A stretch of DNA of 64,000 bases from Hydractinia symbiolongicarpus (Eukaryota > Cnidaria > Hydrozoa > Anthoathecata > Hydractiniidae). This document shows positions 48,034 to 59,282 of this stretch, in pieces. The stretch is taken from positions 16,494,001 through 16,558,000 of the forward strand of contig NC_079876.1 of assembly GCF_029227915.1 (NCBI RefSeq). Reading direction: 5' to 3'. A program made the translations under genes and the position numbers. Below the pieces are notes generated by a model. It was given only the letters and a program-made list of their open reading frames with translations, did no database searches and was not told the origin of the DNA. Numbering within the stretch: the stretch's first letter is position 1; every line of letters begins with the position of its first letter.

Positions 48034-50655
48034 GTTGTTGTTGGTGCTTTTCACTTGTTATTTACCACTTTGAATTTAATCTACACAGGATAGAGAGATT
48101 TTATTACATACAAAACAAAGTTATTAATAAAGTTTCGTCAGGAAATCTAGGTTTTAGGGCTAAAAATATTTTAGTTAAAACATCCCTCTTTTGTTTAAGC
48201 TTATAATTAAAAATATGTGATACAAGTTTATATTTTTACAAGAATACTAAACTTTTAGGCTAATCATTATTTCTATTTCTTTATATTGTTTTAATATTGT
48301 TTTAAGCAATAGATTAATTATTTTTAATTTAGATTCCAGCTTGGTATTCTTATAAACCTTTTTTTGATAAAACGGGTTTAGTCAAGATATTTAACATTAC
48401 TTAGGCGTGCTTATATTTACGTGTACTAATTTCTGCAAACTTTGCGATAAATTGGGGAAAATTTATACCCTAAAAACTACCTGATATTTATAGTCTGTAA
48501 AAATAAAGTTCATCTTTCTGTTTTCTAGCTGTTATGGATAATTAACTTTCAAAAACGCTTCAAAAATCGTGTCTACCTACCTATACTGGCAGATTTTCTA
48601 ACATATATTATAAAAACTATATCTACATGTGTGAATCGCGAAAATTGCCGTAGCCGCAAAATTTGTCCCACAAAAATAAAAAATTCGCGAAACTTAGCAC
48701 GTTCTTCTTCTTTTGTTTTTATATAAATATATTTCGTTGTTTTTGTTTATGTTAAATCTGTTTATTTATCTTGCAGACGTCACGCTTAGGAAGTATTTTG
48801 TGTTATTGAAAGGAAAAAGTATTGTCAGAAGTATGACAAATTCTCATCTTACGTGAAGAAGAATTGATAGTAAAATGTCTTTCTAAACACACAATTTAGG
48901 ATAATATACCTAAATATACATACCCCATTCTGCTATTTTTTATTTTTATTTTGCTGACTTCCTCTGTCCAGTTTTTTCTATGTGTTGTTAGAACTACAAA
49001 TGTCTAACAAGACTTCACTTGTGGGCATTGTTTTAAAGACGTCATTTAAACGACGATATCAATTTCCAAGGTTTCCCTGGCAACTTCCACATAATTGTGA
49101 AAAAAATCATCACTTTAATTTTAACCCTTAAAGGACGTGTCCCAGAAATATCCGGGGAAAACGCCCCTATCATAAGTTATGAAGAACAACTTTTTATGAA
49201 AAGTACCCAACTTGTTTTGTAAAGAGCATCAATTATACTATCCAGCGGTACCGTCTATTTCTTAGGCACCAATTGCGGCTCATGTTTTGATAAACGGACT
49301 GTATCAACTGAAAAAATGGCTTTTAAGGGTTGAAAGCTTGGTTGTTTTTTCGTGTAAGCAACTATATACACACTTAAAAAGGTAGCTACACATTAAATAC
49401 AAGTGAAATTAAGAAGACCAGATATACACCTTTCTTTTAGAATTTGTAAGTACCGCAAGACTTAAATTTCAATTGTAAGAAAAGAAATAGGAATCATTAT
49501 AAGGCTCATGCCATAAAGTGTTTTATATTTTATTTAACGCCATGACAATATACCACCTCCCACATGTGTGTGTTGTCAAGTTCCTATTACAGAAAAAACA
49601 TACAAAAACATTTAAATTAGAAAAGGGTCTAGACAAAAAAAAATCTATTTTGTAAAACAAAAGTCTGTATGCTTGAATCAAAAAAATAGCTCTGCTGCTG
49701 TACTAAGTTATTATATATATTTCAACTGCACAAAACAAATCCATATAGCTTCGTCTTCTTTTCTAAGCAAAGTTTATTTTGAAAGATTTTGCTTAACTGC
49801 TTAAATAAAAATAGTGAAATGTAATACAATATAATATAGTATAAAATAATTTTTTTCGGTTTTAGTATAGAAATACGAATTATAGATTGCAGTTTGCGTT
49901 TAATCTTGAAAGGAGAGATGTAAAACTAAAAAAAGCATAATGTTACGCTGTTCTGCGCTCTTGTATATGAGTTGATAATTAAAATGTCTTGATTCTATTT
50001 AAAAAAAACAAATGAAAAAAATATTTAAATACCAAATCATAATATATGCTGACGTGTTAAATTTTGGGATTATGGACTGAACACAACTACTTCTGTTACT
50101 ACTCAAATTTTCCATGTTATGTAAGCCTGCAGCTAGCTAACTGTTTTACTGCAGTTGAATATCGCGTCAATCTGTTATCAGATTTAGAAGCTATAGTGTT
50201 AAAATTCTAATTGATTAAATTATTAAATTAACATAAAACTTCCCTCGTCCATAATTTTGACGATACCAATCATTTTTCTCAAAGACTCGTCTCTTTTTTC
50301 TTAAAATTGATGACGTCATCAGGAACCCCAAAAATATAAATTGGAACAAGAATTACATCTAATAACGAACAAGACAAATAAATGAATATAAAAATGAATA
50401 TATAAAATTTTATAACAAAATAATTAGTAAATATCCAGAAAGTTATACAAACTTTCACAAACTTCAAGGCGCACTTTTCTCTTTCTCAATCGTCAATGGT
50501 GTGAAAGAATTTATTTCGTAAAGTGTCCTTGCTTAAAATGTCAACAAATGAAGTGACATTTCCTTTGTCTGTTTCGCATACAAAAGAGACGATTTGCGTC
50601 GATTTGTTGTTTTAGCACGAAATTTGCAACACTGGTTTCTATACGCGCTTATTAA

Positions 50656-50743
50656 ATGCGACATGCATGACGTGCGACATGCATGACGTGCGGCATGCAT
50701 GACGTGCGACATGCATGACGTGCGACATGCATGACGTGCGACA
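50656..50743. repeat. 16-bp minisatellite (GCGACATGCATGACGT)
   Basis: Five to six copies of a 16-bp unit, one with GCGGC instead of GCGAC. Each unit contains the palindrome CATGCATG and a GACGTGC core. It lies about 45 bp before Helitron-like copy B. Confidence 0.9.
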
Positions 50744-50785
50744 TGAAAAAAAGAAGTAAGAAAACTTCTAAGTGTATATAATTTA

Positions 50786-50899
50786 TCTATACTATAATGC
50801 CCATATACGTCTGTCCGTCTGTCTATCAGTCTGTCACGCAAAATGGTAGCTTAGCTGCGACAGGCGAACCCGTGGATTTTTCCACGGGCTAACGACTAC
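50786..50899 (+). mobile_element. Short Helitron-like element, copy B
   Basis: Plus-strand copy starting TCTATACTATAATGCCC after an A. It ends CCACGGGCTAACGACTAC before a T; the CTAG terminus reads CTAC here. The hairpin CCGTGGATTTTTCCACGG is intact. It is shorter (114 bp) by an internal deletion relative to copies A and C. Confidence 0.55.
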
Positions 50900-53322
50900 T
50901 ATTATAAATATGCAAAAATATATCTGTTTGTAAATAAATGTATGTGTTTGCTTTCATTGAGTCGCTTAATTCAAATAAAAATGAAACAGAATGAAAGAAA
51001 TACGAACGAAGAGAATAACAGGTATCGTTTCTACCCTGCCTCTGTAAAACATGCTTTACCTGACCTTAAAATTTATCTATTCTTATTAAATAGCCAGACA
51101 TAAGATAGACAGGATACCTGTCTATCTTTTCTGCTCTCGTGCTTCGATGCCTGTCCTGCTTTTGTAACCCTGTTTTTTTTAGCGCGCTATCGCAAAAAAG
51201 AGAGACAGGAATAACCTACCGTAGGAATGCAACTGCTACTTTCTGATTGGCTAATTTTTGCAGGGCAGTTGCGCAACAATTTTGTTGATCCGTGGCTGTA
51301 TCAACTAAACTAATGAAGAAAGCCACACCCTTTTAAATATATTATAGTGAGACTGATGATTAAAATTATGGATTTAATTTATTTCATTCACTATTTAGGT
51401 TTTGAAAGTCATCTGAAACATTTTAGTTCAACTTTATTTTTCGATTAAACCTAAACAAGCTGTAGTTAAAAAAATTAAAATGTAGTTGATGCCTTGTGTA
51501 TTTAACCAAGTTCTTATCGTAAAAGTTTAATCTGCCAACTTCTACCCAGTGTGTGTTTGGAGTGCACATGTTGTCTCCATGTGTTTCATGAAATTTCGCA
51601 CTTGAACTTTAAGGACATTAGGCTACTCACTCGGGGTGCTTAAAACCATGTTATAGTATACAGTTGTATACTATTTTAAATGTTCTTATAACAGCAGGAG
51701 AGTGTTGGGAGAGGAAATGATCTATCACAACTTCGAGGTGTGGATGATTTTTCCATGCTCAACATAAGATACCATTCTTTCTTGTTCAGAAAAGACAACC
51801 AGGCAACTGTAAACAACATTCTATGTAAATGTCATTGCTTAAAAGGTGTTTTAAATGGCGATATATCAAGCTGGCAGCAGCATGTGCGTCGACTGATTTT
51901 TTTCAATAAATGTGAGTTTGATAGGATGTTTTTAAATGTTCAAACTTATTAAAAATTATTATGCGGTAACTACATTGTTCTTTCTAAATATTTAAGCCAT
52001 TTCTGGCGATTTTATTTGACTAACGCTAGAATTTTTGGTCTTTTAAGTCTCGGCTATATAAGCTAGCTAGCTAGCTAGCTACTTAAAACTTAATGTTTGT
52101 TTTTAATCCGCCATGTTTGAAAGTTACTTCCAAAATAATTATGCGAATATTTAAAAACAATACCTTGAAATTTAATTGGCTAATATTTTTGAAATTGGAA
52201 TCAATTTTCAATTTGAATATCAACAGTCAAGGTAGGTTATTCTAAACACTCTTTTTTCTCTTCTCTATCAAAAATATCAAAAAGGGAAAAATGATGAGTT
52301 TAGTTTACTAAACTAGACAGAAGAGATTTAAAAGTCTTGCTAAAGAGCAAGAGTTATAAAATTATGATTGGTAGGATAAAACATTAAATATTTTTTTAGG
52401 TGATGAGAACATTTGAAATAAACATGTCACAGAATTTTAAAGAAGAATTTCAACAAATACGAAAGAAGAATAAAACACAATAAAATTGAGTTTCGAGTCA
52501 GTCAATAATCATATATAATCATGTAAATAAAATCTTGAGACTTCTTATCACCTGTCCCATGTTACAGACTGTCCAAACTTGCACATGGGCGGATGATTTG
52601 ACTTCGAGAAGCTCAAACTTCAAGTAAAGATTTTGCATGTTTAATAATTTATGTGCACAGATTAAAAAAAAAAGAGTTTTAGAACAAAATAAAATAAAAT
52701 TTGTTGCTGCCATCTTCAAAACATAGTACATAGAAACCTCCCTCTCTTTATTGTTCGCTGTGGCAGATCTGTAGGTGACTCAGTTGTTCATCTTGAAACA
52801 AAAACCTTTTCTTTACGCAAACGTGATAAGTAAACAAATTTATACAAGAGAAAGTTTTTAGTTGTCAAGTGTCTGAATGTTGGATAAACATGTAATGAGA
52901 CACTTTCAAAATAGCATCCAGTGTGACGACTATAAATGTTCATTTGGGTTATAGTTTTTAGTCAGATGGTACTTTTAAGATAACCCCAACATCTAAATCA
53001 ATGATCATAATGATGGAAAGGAGGTACCACTATTTTTCAATAAACACCCCCTCCACTCCGTTACCTTCGATTAGACGCCATTATTTTAATTTTTTATTTA
53101 TTTTCTCTATCTTATCTCTATAAGATAGATGCACAATACATTGCCACGTGCCCTGCAAGTGTCAAAGAACGAATTACTGCAATTATTCAGGAGGGGGGGG
53201 GGGGTGTTGTCCTGTCAAAATTTCTAACAATAAAGAAATAAAATAAAGTATAAAATAAAAAAACACTTCAGGCTTCATGATGACGACGAATCTTGTTTTT
53301 AAATACGACTTACTGCAGTTGT

Positions 53323-53382
53323 TGACGACTTACGGCGTTGAACGGTGATGTATGACGACTTACGGCGTTGAACGGTGATGTA
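53323..53382. repeat. 30-bp tandem duplication
   Basis: Two adjacent identical copies of a unit beginning TGACGACTTACGGCGTTGAA. Confidence 0.9.
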
Positions 53383-53589
53383 ATAAAGCTGTTACATCCT
53401 TTGAATGAAATTTAAACCAATGTTTCAGCATAGAACGACTATTTTTAGCTTTCGCCCGCTTCATGCGAAATGAGCACTTCAGGCTACTTTGTTATGCGCA
53501 TTTGTCAACCATCACTGCCTTAAATATACAGATTAAGGGGTAGTATTTTACCAGCACCCTTTTTTCAGGCTTCTAGGACAAATTGTACC

Positions 53590-53925
53590 TAGGATAACTC
53601 ACCCTGGAAATATCTGCCTGGACAATTGCTGCCTGGATAATTACTGCCCGATAATTACTGCCCGGATAATTGCTACCCGGATAATTGCTGCCCGGATAAT
53701 TGCTGCCCGGATAATTGCAGCCCGGATAATTGCTGCCCGGATAATTGCTGCCCGGATAATTGCTGCCCGGATAATTGCTACCCGGATAATTGCTGCCCGG
53801 ATAATTGCTGCCCGGATAATTGCTGCCGGGATAATTGCTGCCCGGATAATTGCTGCCCGGATAATTACCGCCCGGATAATTACTGCCCGAATAATTGCTA
53901 CCCGGATAATTGCCCTGGCTGCATT
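53590..53925 (-). repeat. 15-bp minisatellite encoding NYPGS if read
   Basis: About 22 copies of CCCGGATAATTGCTG (plus strand). The 15-bp period keeps one minus-strand frame open, giving Asn-Tyr-Pro-Gly-Ser repeats for about 138 codons. That frame has no ATG start and no conserved flank, so coding is not supported. Confidence 0.9.
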
Positions 53926-54954
53926 TCCTCTTTCTATTTGTAATAATTATTCTCCCTGTCCCAGATACTTTCCGTCCGGAAAGCTTCACCCTTCAAAAAT
54001 CCCACCAATTAACACAAGGAATTGCTTATGGGCATGCATTTTGATTAGTACCATAAGGGAGGTAATTTTTGCTGAAGGATAAAAAGATACTTAATCAAGT
54101 TTTTTGTAGTTTATTAAAACTCTTTAAAGGTATATTTTCAGTTATTTTATCCCCAAATGCTAGTGAATAAACTTCGAAGAGATTTGCACCAGATCAGTCG
54201 GTTGGAACGTTTTAGTGAAAAGACTAAAAATAACGTTTTAAATTGAAGAAAATGGGGTTTTCATCAGACGAACTTTACGGAAAAACCATAGCTAAAAGGT
54301 AACTTTTTTCTGTGAAACAATCCTATCCTACAATCGGCGCAGTGCATTGATACGATAGCGACTAATGTATGTTTCCTTGAAATGGTCGGGAACTTCGTCA
54401 GAATTTCCGGGTCACCTAGCCATTCCTAATCAATGTGGCCACTTAAAAATATATTCAATTTCAGCATCTTGTAGTGGTACGACAGCAAAAGCAGCTATCA
54501 TATGACGATGTAGGAAAACGTGCGTCGGTAACACAATAATCTTGCAAGCCAGCTCTTTTTTTATATGTTTCCACAGATTCGAAGATAAATGGTTAAAACA
54601 ACCAGAAGCCTAGGAGAACATTAATTGCTGCTGATTCAAAGTCGACAAGGACCAAACAAGTTGTTGTTCATCTTTCTGACTGAATTAATTACAGTTGTGA
54701 GCAAGTTGGTATCAGTAGCTTCTATTTTGGATGGTAGTTGTCTGAAAACACACAACGAAGAACTTTGTTGTTGCTTTATACATCGATAGTATAAATCTGA
54801 AAAATATTTTAAGGCAGAGTTTGTAGCTACCATTCCAACAGTTGGATTTGCACCCGCCAGTTCACTATCGAACAACTGAAAGTGATTATTACAGTCAGAA
54901 TTTCTGCATTTTGTGCGGAATATGCCCTAGGTGGAAAGTTTTTAGGGATAGCGC

Positions 54955-55112
54955 AATTATTTAAGGGGGGTAATCATCAGGGGGAGTTTTCCTAGATGGT
55001 AATTGTCCAGGGGCGATAATCCAGGGGAATTAGCGGGGGCAATTATCCAGAGGGCATTTATCGAGGGGATTAGCAGGGGCAATTATACGGGGGCGAATAT
55101 CCAGGGGAGGCG
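54955..55112 (+). repeat. Degenerate G-rich array (AATTATCCAGGGG-like)
   Basis: About eight to nine irregular copies of a 15-20 bp unit containing AATTATCCAGGGGC or close variants. Confidence 0.7.
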
Positions 55113-55122
55113 TTGTCCTGTC

Positions 55123-55891
55123 ACCCCTTTTTAAAATCACCTTTGTGTAAATGGTAGAAATGACTGTAGATTTAATTACCGTACGATTTATTGTAGTTTA
55201 GTGAAACACCAGTAACAAATTACCGTTCACTTAATTCGCATAAATTTATGGCGAAATCTGTTATCTATACTAACTTTAATTTCTGTCTTTAAGGTAACTC
55301 ATTCCTTACCAAATTTGAAAACGTATTTAACGCTTTTTAATATATACATAACATTTCTGCAAGTCTTACCACAAGATTATATGCTTAGAAATCTAAAAAA
55401 GCCCTAAGACGTAAGGTCTTGGGTGAACGATGCTTTACAGATTAAAATTGCCGAATGGTTGAACAGCTGAATAGTTACCGCACAGTGCTGAGAAATATTT
55501 TTTTGAGCTTTCTATGTTCTCGTTTACATATTTTACGAGCCTTTAGGTGAGTGAAATATATGAGACCTGGAAACCAAAAAAATATAACGAGATCAAGTGC
55601 GATAAATAGTTTATCATATAAACTGAGTATAAATCACTGTAATTTCGGCAAAAGATTGTTCAAACAGCAAAATAATTTGTTGCAAGATGATATATGTGAT
55701 TTGAATTATGCGCGAGATGGTAATTATTTCAAAAGAAAAAAGCTTGTTTATGTCACGCCTTGGAGATTATTTTACAATCACAAATATATATTAAACCAGG
55801 TATTTACAACCTAACAAACAAATAAATAAAAATAAAAACAAATAAGTCGACGAGCAGATATACAAAAAATAAATGTACGTTTCTGATCTCT
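55123..55891. other. Non-coding, nothing recognised
   Basis: AT-rich sequence between the array and the GPCR stop codon. It contains only one doubtful 87-codon frame (55551-55814), which lacks a domain. Confidence 0.4.
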
Positions 55892-57155
55892 TTAGTCATT
55901 TCTTTCTCTCACCTCTTGAAGAGCATGTAGCTGCATCTCGTTATTATAAGCTGCTTTCGTGTTTGTTTCTGGTCGCAAATAAACAATATAAACTCTGTGG
56001 CCATACATTGCAATAAGAATTGTAACATTGCAACATAGTATGAACATAATTTGCAAAAATTCTTTTGAGGAGGTGTTAACGGCACTGTAGTACAAGGGAA
56101 TCATGAAAGCAAACATCAATGCAGACAATAAGTTGAAAATTGCAATGGATTGTGCTTCGTTGAAAAGGGACGGTAATTTCCATGTTCGTAACCCTTGAAT
56201 AAAAACGACCAACATCAAAACCACACAGCATAAAAGTTGCAGATTTAGATGATCTCCAGTGTGGCAGTAGATAGCTCTTTCGGTTTTGTCGATGGACTCT
56301 ATTACTTCTGCTGGATTCCTTCTTAATGTATTGAAAGCTGTAGTGATTTGCAATGAAGCAAAGATTAAAACGCTAACTGCATCACTTAACGAAGCAAATA
56401 TTTTTTTCTCATCAGAAATCCTTATTCGTGAGTTAAAAATAAGGACGAGCCTTTGGATTCGCAGCAAAACATAATCCTATAACTGCATGTCTGACCTCAC
56501 ATACAATCAAGGTAGGCTTTTCTAAAAATAGTATGGGTGTTACAACAAATATTGCCAAATGGTTGAAAAGCTGAATGATAGTGTGGGTTACCCTTGCTGA
56601 TTTTACAATAGGTGTTTCACGATACTTGTAGAATATAACTATTACAAAAAGATTACAGATAGCGCCTATTGTGGAAAAAGAAATAACAATTTTTCCTCTC
56701 CCACTGTTCATAGATAAAAATGTATTGACATATGGATCAACACACATTGTACGCTGCGCATTTGGAACAGTTATTTCGTTGCATTTTGTGAAATTTTCTG
56801 TTCCACTTTGAGATTTGATTTTTCCCTTTGCACAAGGAAAACATTTCCAATCTTTGCGACGATAATATGCAGTGTCATTTATGACAGCAAGATTTTGTTC
56901 ATATCCCCGTGGACAGTGTTGTTTGGTGCAATGCATTTTTGGAAATCTGTTATTGTGAAACTTTTCCAGTTCGCAGTGAAACCACATTTCTGTGGTTACT
57001 TTAATTCCTTCCAGATGTGGATTATTTTCCAAAAACGTTTTATTTATGAATTGCTTTACCACACCACAAGTAATTGTATAGACTATTTTAATATTAGATT
57101 CACACTTTTTGGGCTTGTCAATATTCAGAGTGGACTTAGGACTTAGAATCTTAGG
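55892..57155 (-). pseudogene. Class C GPCR (glutamate/calcium-receptor type) fragment, frame broken in TM3
   Basis: Two overlapping minus-strand frames (57155-56433 and 56467-55892) carry the last part of a class C GPCR. First comes a cysteine-rich NCD3G-like segment (HCTKQHCPRGYEQ, WKCFPCAKGK, FTKC). TM1 follows (IVISFSTIGAICNLFVIVIF), then TM2 and the start of TM3 (VCEVRHAVIGLCF). There the frame is lost. The second frame resumes at LLRIQRLVLIFNSRIRI, the usual cytoplasmic end of TM3, then TM4-TM7, with FNEAQSIA before TM6 and VYIVYLRPETNT after TM7. About six to eight residues of TM3 seem missing along with a frame change, so a small deletion is likely. No Venus-flytrap exons were found to the right. 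An in-frame TAG at 57156-57158 preceded by weak acceptor sequence marks the upstream limit. It could be a pseudogene, an allele with a deletion or a sequencing error. Confidence 0.85.
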
Positions 57156-58800
57156 CTAATTGGTTAACTACAAACTCTTAAAATGTGCTAATTGTTACCG
57201 ATGTTAGTATGGTGATTCCAAACGAATTTCGCGACTTTCATGGGCAAGGCGGATTATTATGCGACTAGTAACTTTCAACGCGGACTTCCTGCCTATGTGT
57301 GCACATAAGTAGCCATTCACCGCGTGAAGGTTTTGTCCACATTTGAAAAATGACAAAAAAACTACCTTTGTGTCTATATCTTTATCTAGGATTGTACTTT
57401 TCATGGTTTTCCTAACTTTAACATTTTCTCAGAACTGATAAAAACTCTTTTAAATTCTGGAAGTTTGCACTAATTTTTTTTCTTATGATTCTTCATATCT
57501 GTAAATCAGAATTGAAGCTTAAATTTTGTTTCCACAAGGTACGTACAATGCAAGCGGTGTTGGAATATATGGTTGAGTTTGATTTCTTTCTTAGATTTGA
57601 GATTAACATTGGGTCGTTTTTTGATTTTTTTCATAGAATCTTTAAAATAATACAAGCAAGAGAAACAAACAAGGTGGAAAAGACGATTTTAATACCAACC
57701 TCGTCTTTTGACCCCTAAGTCGTTTCTACGGAGTTGATCAACTTTATCAACAAGGCAAAATGCCCTGGGAACGAGATTGCAAAAATACTTTTATTTTTTT
57801 TTCCTTTTTAAAAAATGTAAAAACAACATGATTAATTTTTGTCCATGGATTCAAGATAGTTTTTACACAAGTATCTGCTTTGGTAATAGCATTAGATAAA
57901 TTCATTGTTTTACTGAAAAAACTCTTTTTACACATATTCCAATATATCCCATTATATTCCCGATATATCCCCGATATAATCTGATATATCCCGTTAACTA
58001 GAATGCTAGATCAAAATGAAGTCATGACCTTGTGACCGTTTTTCTTTAATACGCATATGCAAATGATTAATCCTTCGAATAATTGTCACGAATAACTTCA
58101 CATAGTTTTTTCAACAATAATGGTAGCAATGCTACGGCCTAAGTGAGGAAGCAACTCCGTTTAAGCCGAATTTCTACTTAAAAAGAAAGGTACGCGTTGC
58201 GTGAAAAGTTGAATTTAATTCCTCTTTTTTTGTAGTACGTGTATCAAAATTTAAAGAAACAAAAGAATAATTAAGAACAGTTTTCTTCAAATCTAATCAT
58301 TAAAACCAATATAATTTATGTTACGTTGTATTTCTATGTGGAAATTGGCTCTAGCTCGGGCTACTTGAGGCCAATCCTTTTTCATTTCGGGGCCATTCTC
58401 AATATCTCAAGTTATAAAGAATCTGGCATAATTTATTGGGCACCATATCATTATATGAATAATAAAACGCAAAATTCAACTTTTCTAAAAATTTTCGATG
58501 ACGTCAAAGGCCAAAAACACCCTTTACCCGCGCTTTTTTTCAAGCCTTTTTTCTGCGTCATTAAAGGGTCATGAATTTCATAAGTAGTTTCTAAACGCCA
58601 AAATTAACACAATGTTTTAGCGCATTGAGATTATGATAAAAGAATGTCATCATGTATTTAAGCATCTGTAAAAAGAAAAAAACGGAGCAAAGAAAACTTT
58701 GGAATAAAAAAGGCCTAATAAGCTATTGAGATGTACAAAATGAGTAGATAAAAAAACCAAAAAAATCCATACATAACTTTAAAAACCACTCAAAACCACC

Positions 58801-58926
58801 AATCGCGAGTCAAATTTTGGGGAGCTGATTATTTGTCAACTGAGAAATAATCAGCTCTCCAAAATTTGACTCGATAAAGACCACCAATCGCGAGTCAAAT
58901 TTTGGGGAGCTGATTATTTCTCAAAT
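58801..58926. repeat. Hairpin plus direct repeat (MITE remnant)
   Basis: A segment AATCGCGAGTCAAATTTTGG with downstream GGAGCTGATTATTT occurs at about 58801-58834. Its inverse (AAATAATCAGCTCTCCAAAA...) is at about 58845-58873. The direct copy recurs at about 58882-58920. Three copies, two direct and one inverted, suggest a duplicated or partly deleted inverted-repeat element. Confidence 0.75.
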
Positions 58927-59158
58927 GAGAAGATCGTCCTTTAAACGTTAACTGTACGGTATTAATCTCGTTTGTTTGTTTGACTGTTATGGAAACACGA
59001 ATTTCGATATATAAAGGACGGGAAACGCCGTGGATTTATCAATTAGTCCCTGTAATATTAGACATATTCCTTTTCTGCCTGTTGCGCAAGAAAAACGTGT
59101 GCTACGGAAACACAAAATGCGTTATGAAAAGACGATTGACCCCACAAGCTGCCTAGTC

Positions 59159-59282
59159 TCTATTATTATATCTGTATGCGTCTATCTATCTGTCATACAA
59201 AATGGTAACTGCAGTAGCAAGGCACACAAAATGCGATTAATAAAGAACATGCGAACCGGTGGATTTATTTATTACCGACTAG
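59159..59282 (+). mobile_element. Short Helitron-like element, copy D (diverged)
   Basis: Starts TCTATTATTATATCTG and ends GGATTTATTTATTACCGACTAG before a T. It shares CTGTCATACAAAATGGTAACT with the CTGTCACGCAAAATGGTAGC of copy B, but the terminal hairpin has decayed. Confidence 0.45.

Larger units (their letters stand above)
48034..53574. other. Intergenic region with repeats
   Basis: No exon could be supported. It contains the probable innexin 5' region, a 16-bp minisatellite, a Helitron-like copy, a (AGCT)n patch near 52060-52080, a 30-bp duplication and a 13-14 base G run at about 53191-53205 ending in GTTGTCCTGTCA. That last motif recurs at 55110. Confidence 0.45.
53575..55122. mobile_element. 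Possible foldback-type element bounded by inverted arrays
   Basis: The left border is a 15-bp minisatellite (53590-53925, CCCGGATAATTGCTG on the plus strand). The right border is a degenerate array (54955-55112) of units like GGGGGCAATTATCCAG in the opposite orientation, so the shared core AATTATCC(G/A)GG is inverted at the two ends. The right edge reads AGGCGTTGTCCTGTCA, and nearly the same edge (GTGTTGTCCTGTCA after a G run) occurs alone near 53200-53220. No transposase is visible in between. The element status and limits are inference. Confidence 0.4.

Noticed and set aside
48034-48054. Upstream GTG start for the innexin
   Set aside because: Eukaryotic translation starts at ATG; the ATG at 48033 gives the expected innexin N-terminus.
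53573-53989. 138-codon NYPGS-repeat protein
   Set aside because: It is a 15-bp minisatellite read in one frame; it has no ATG start and no splice context.
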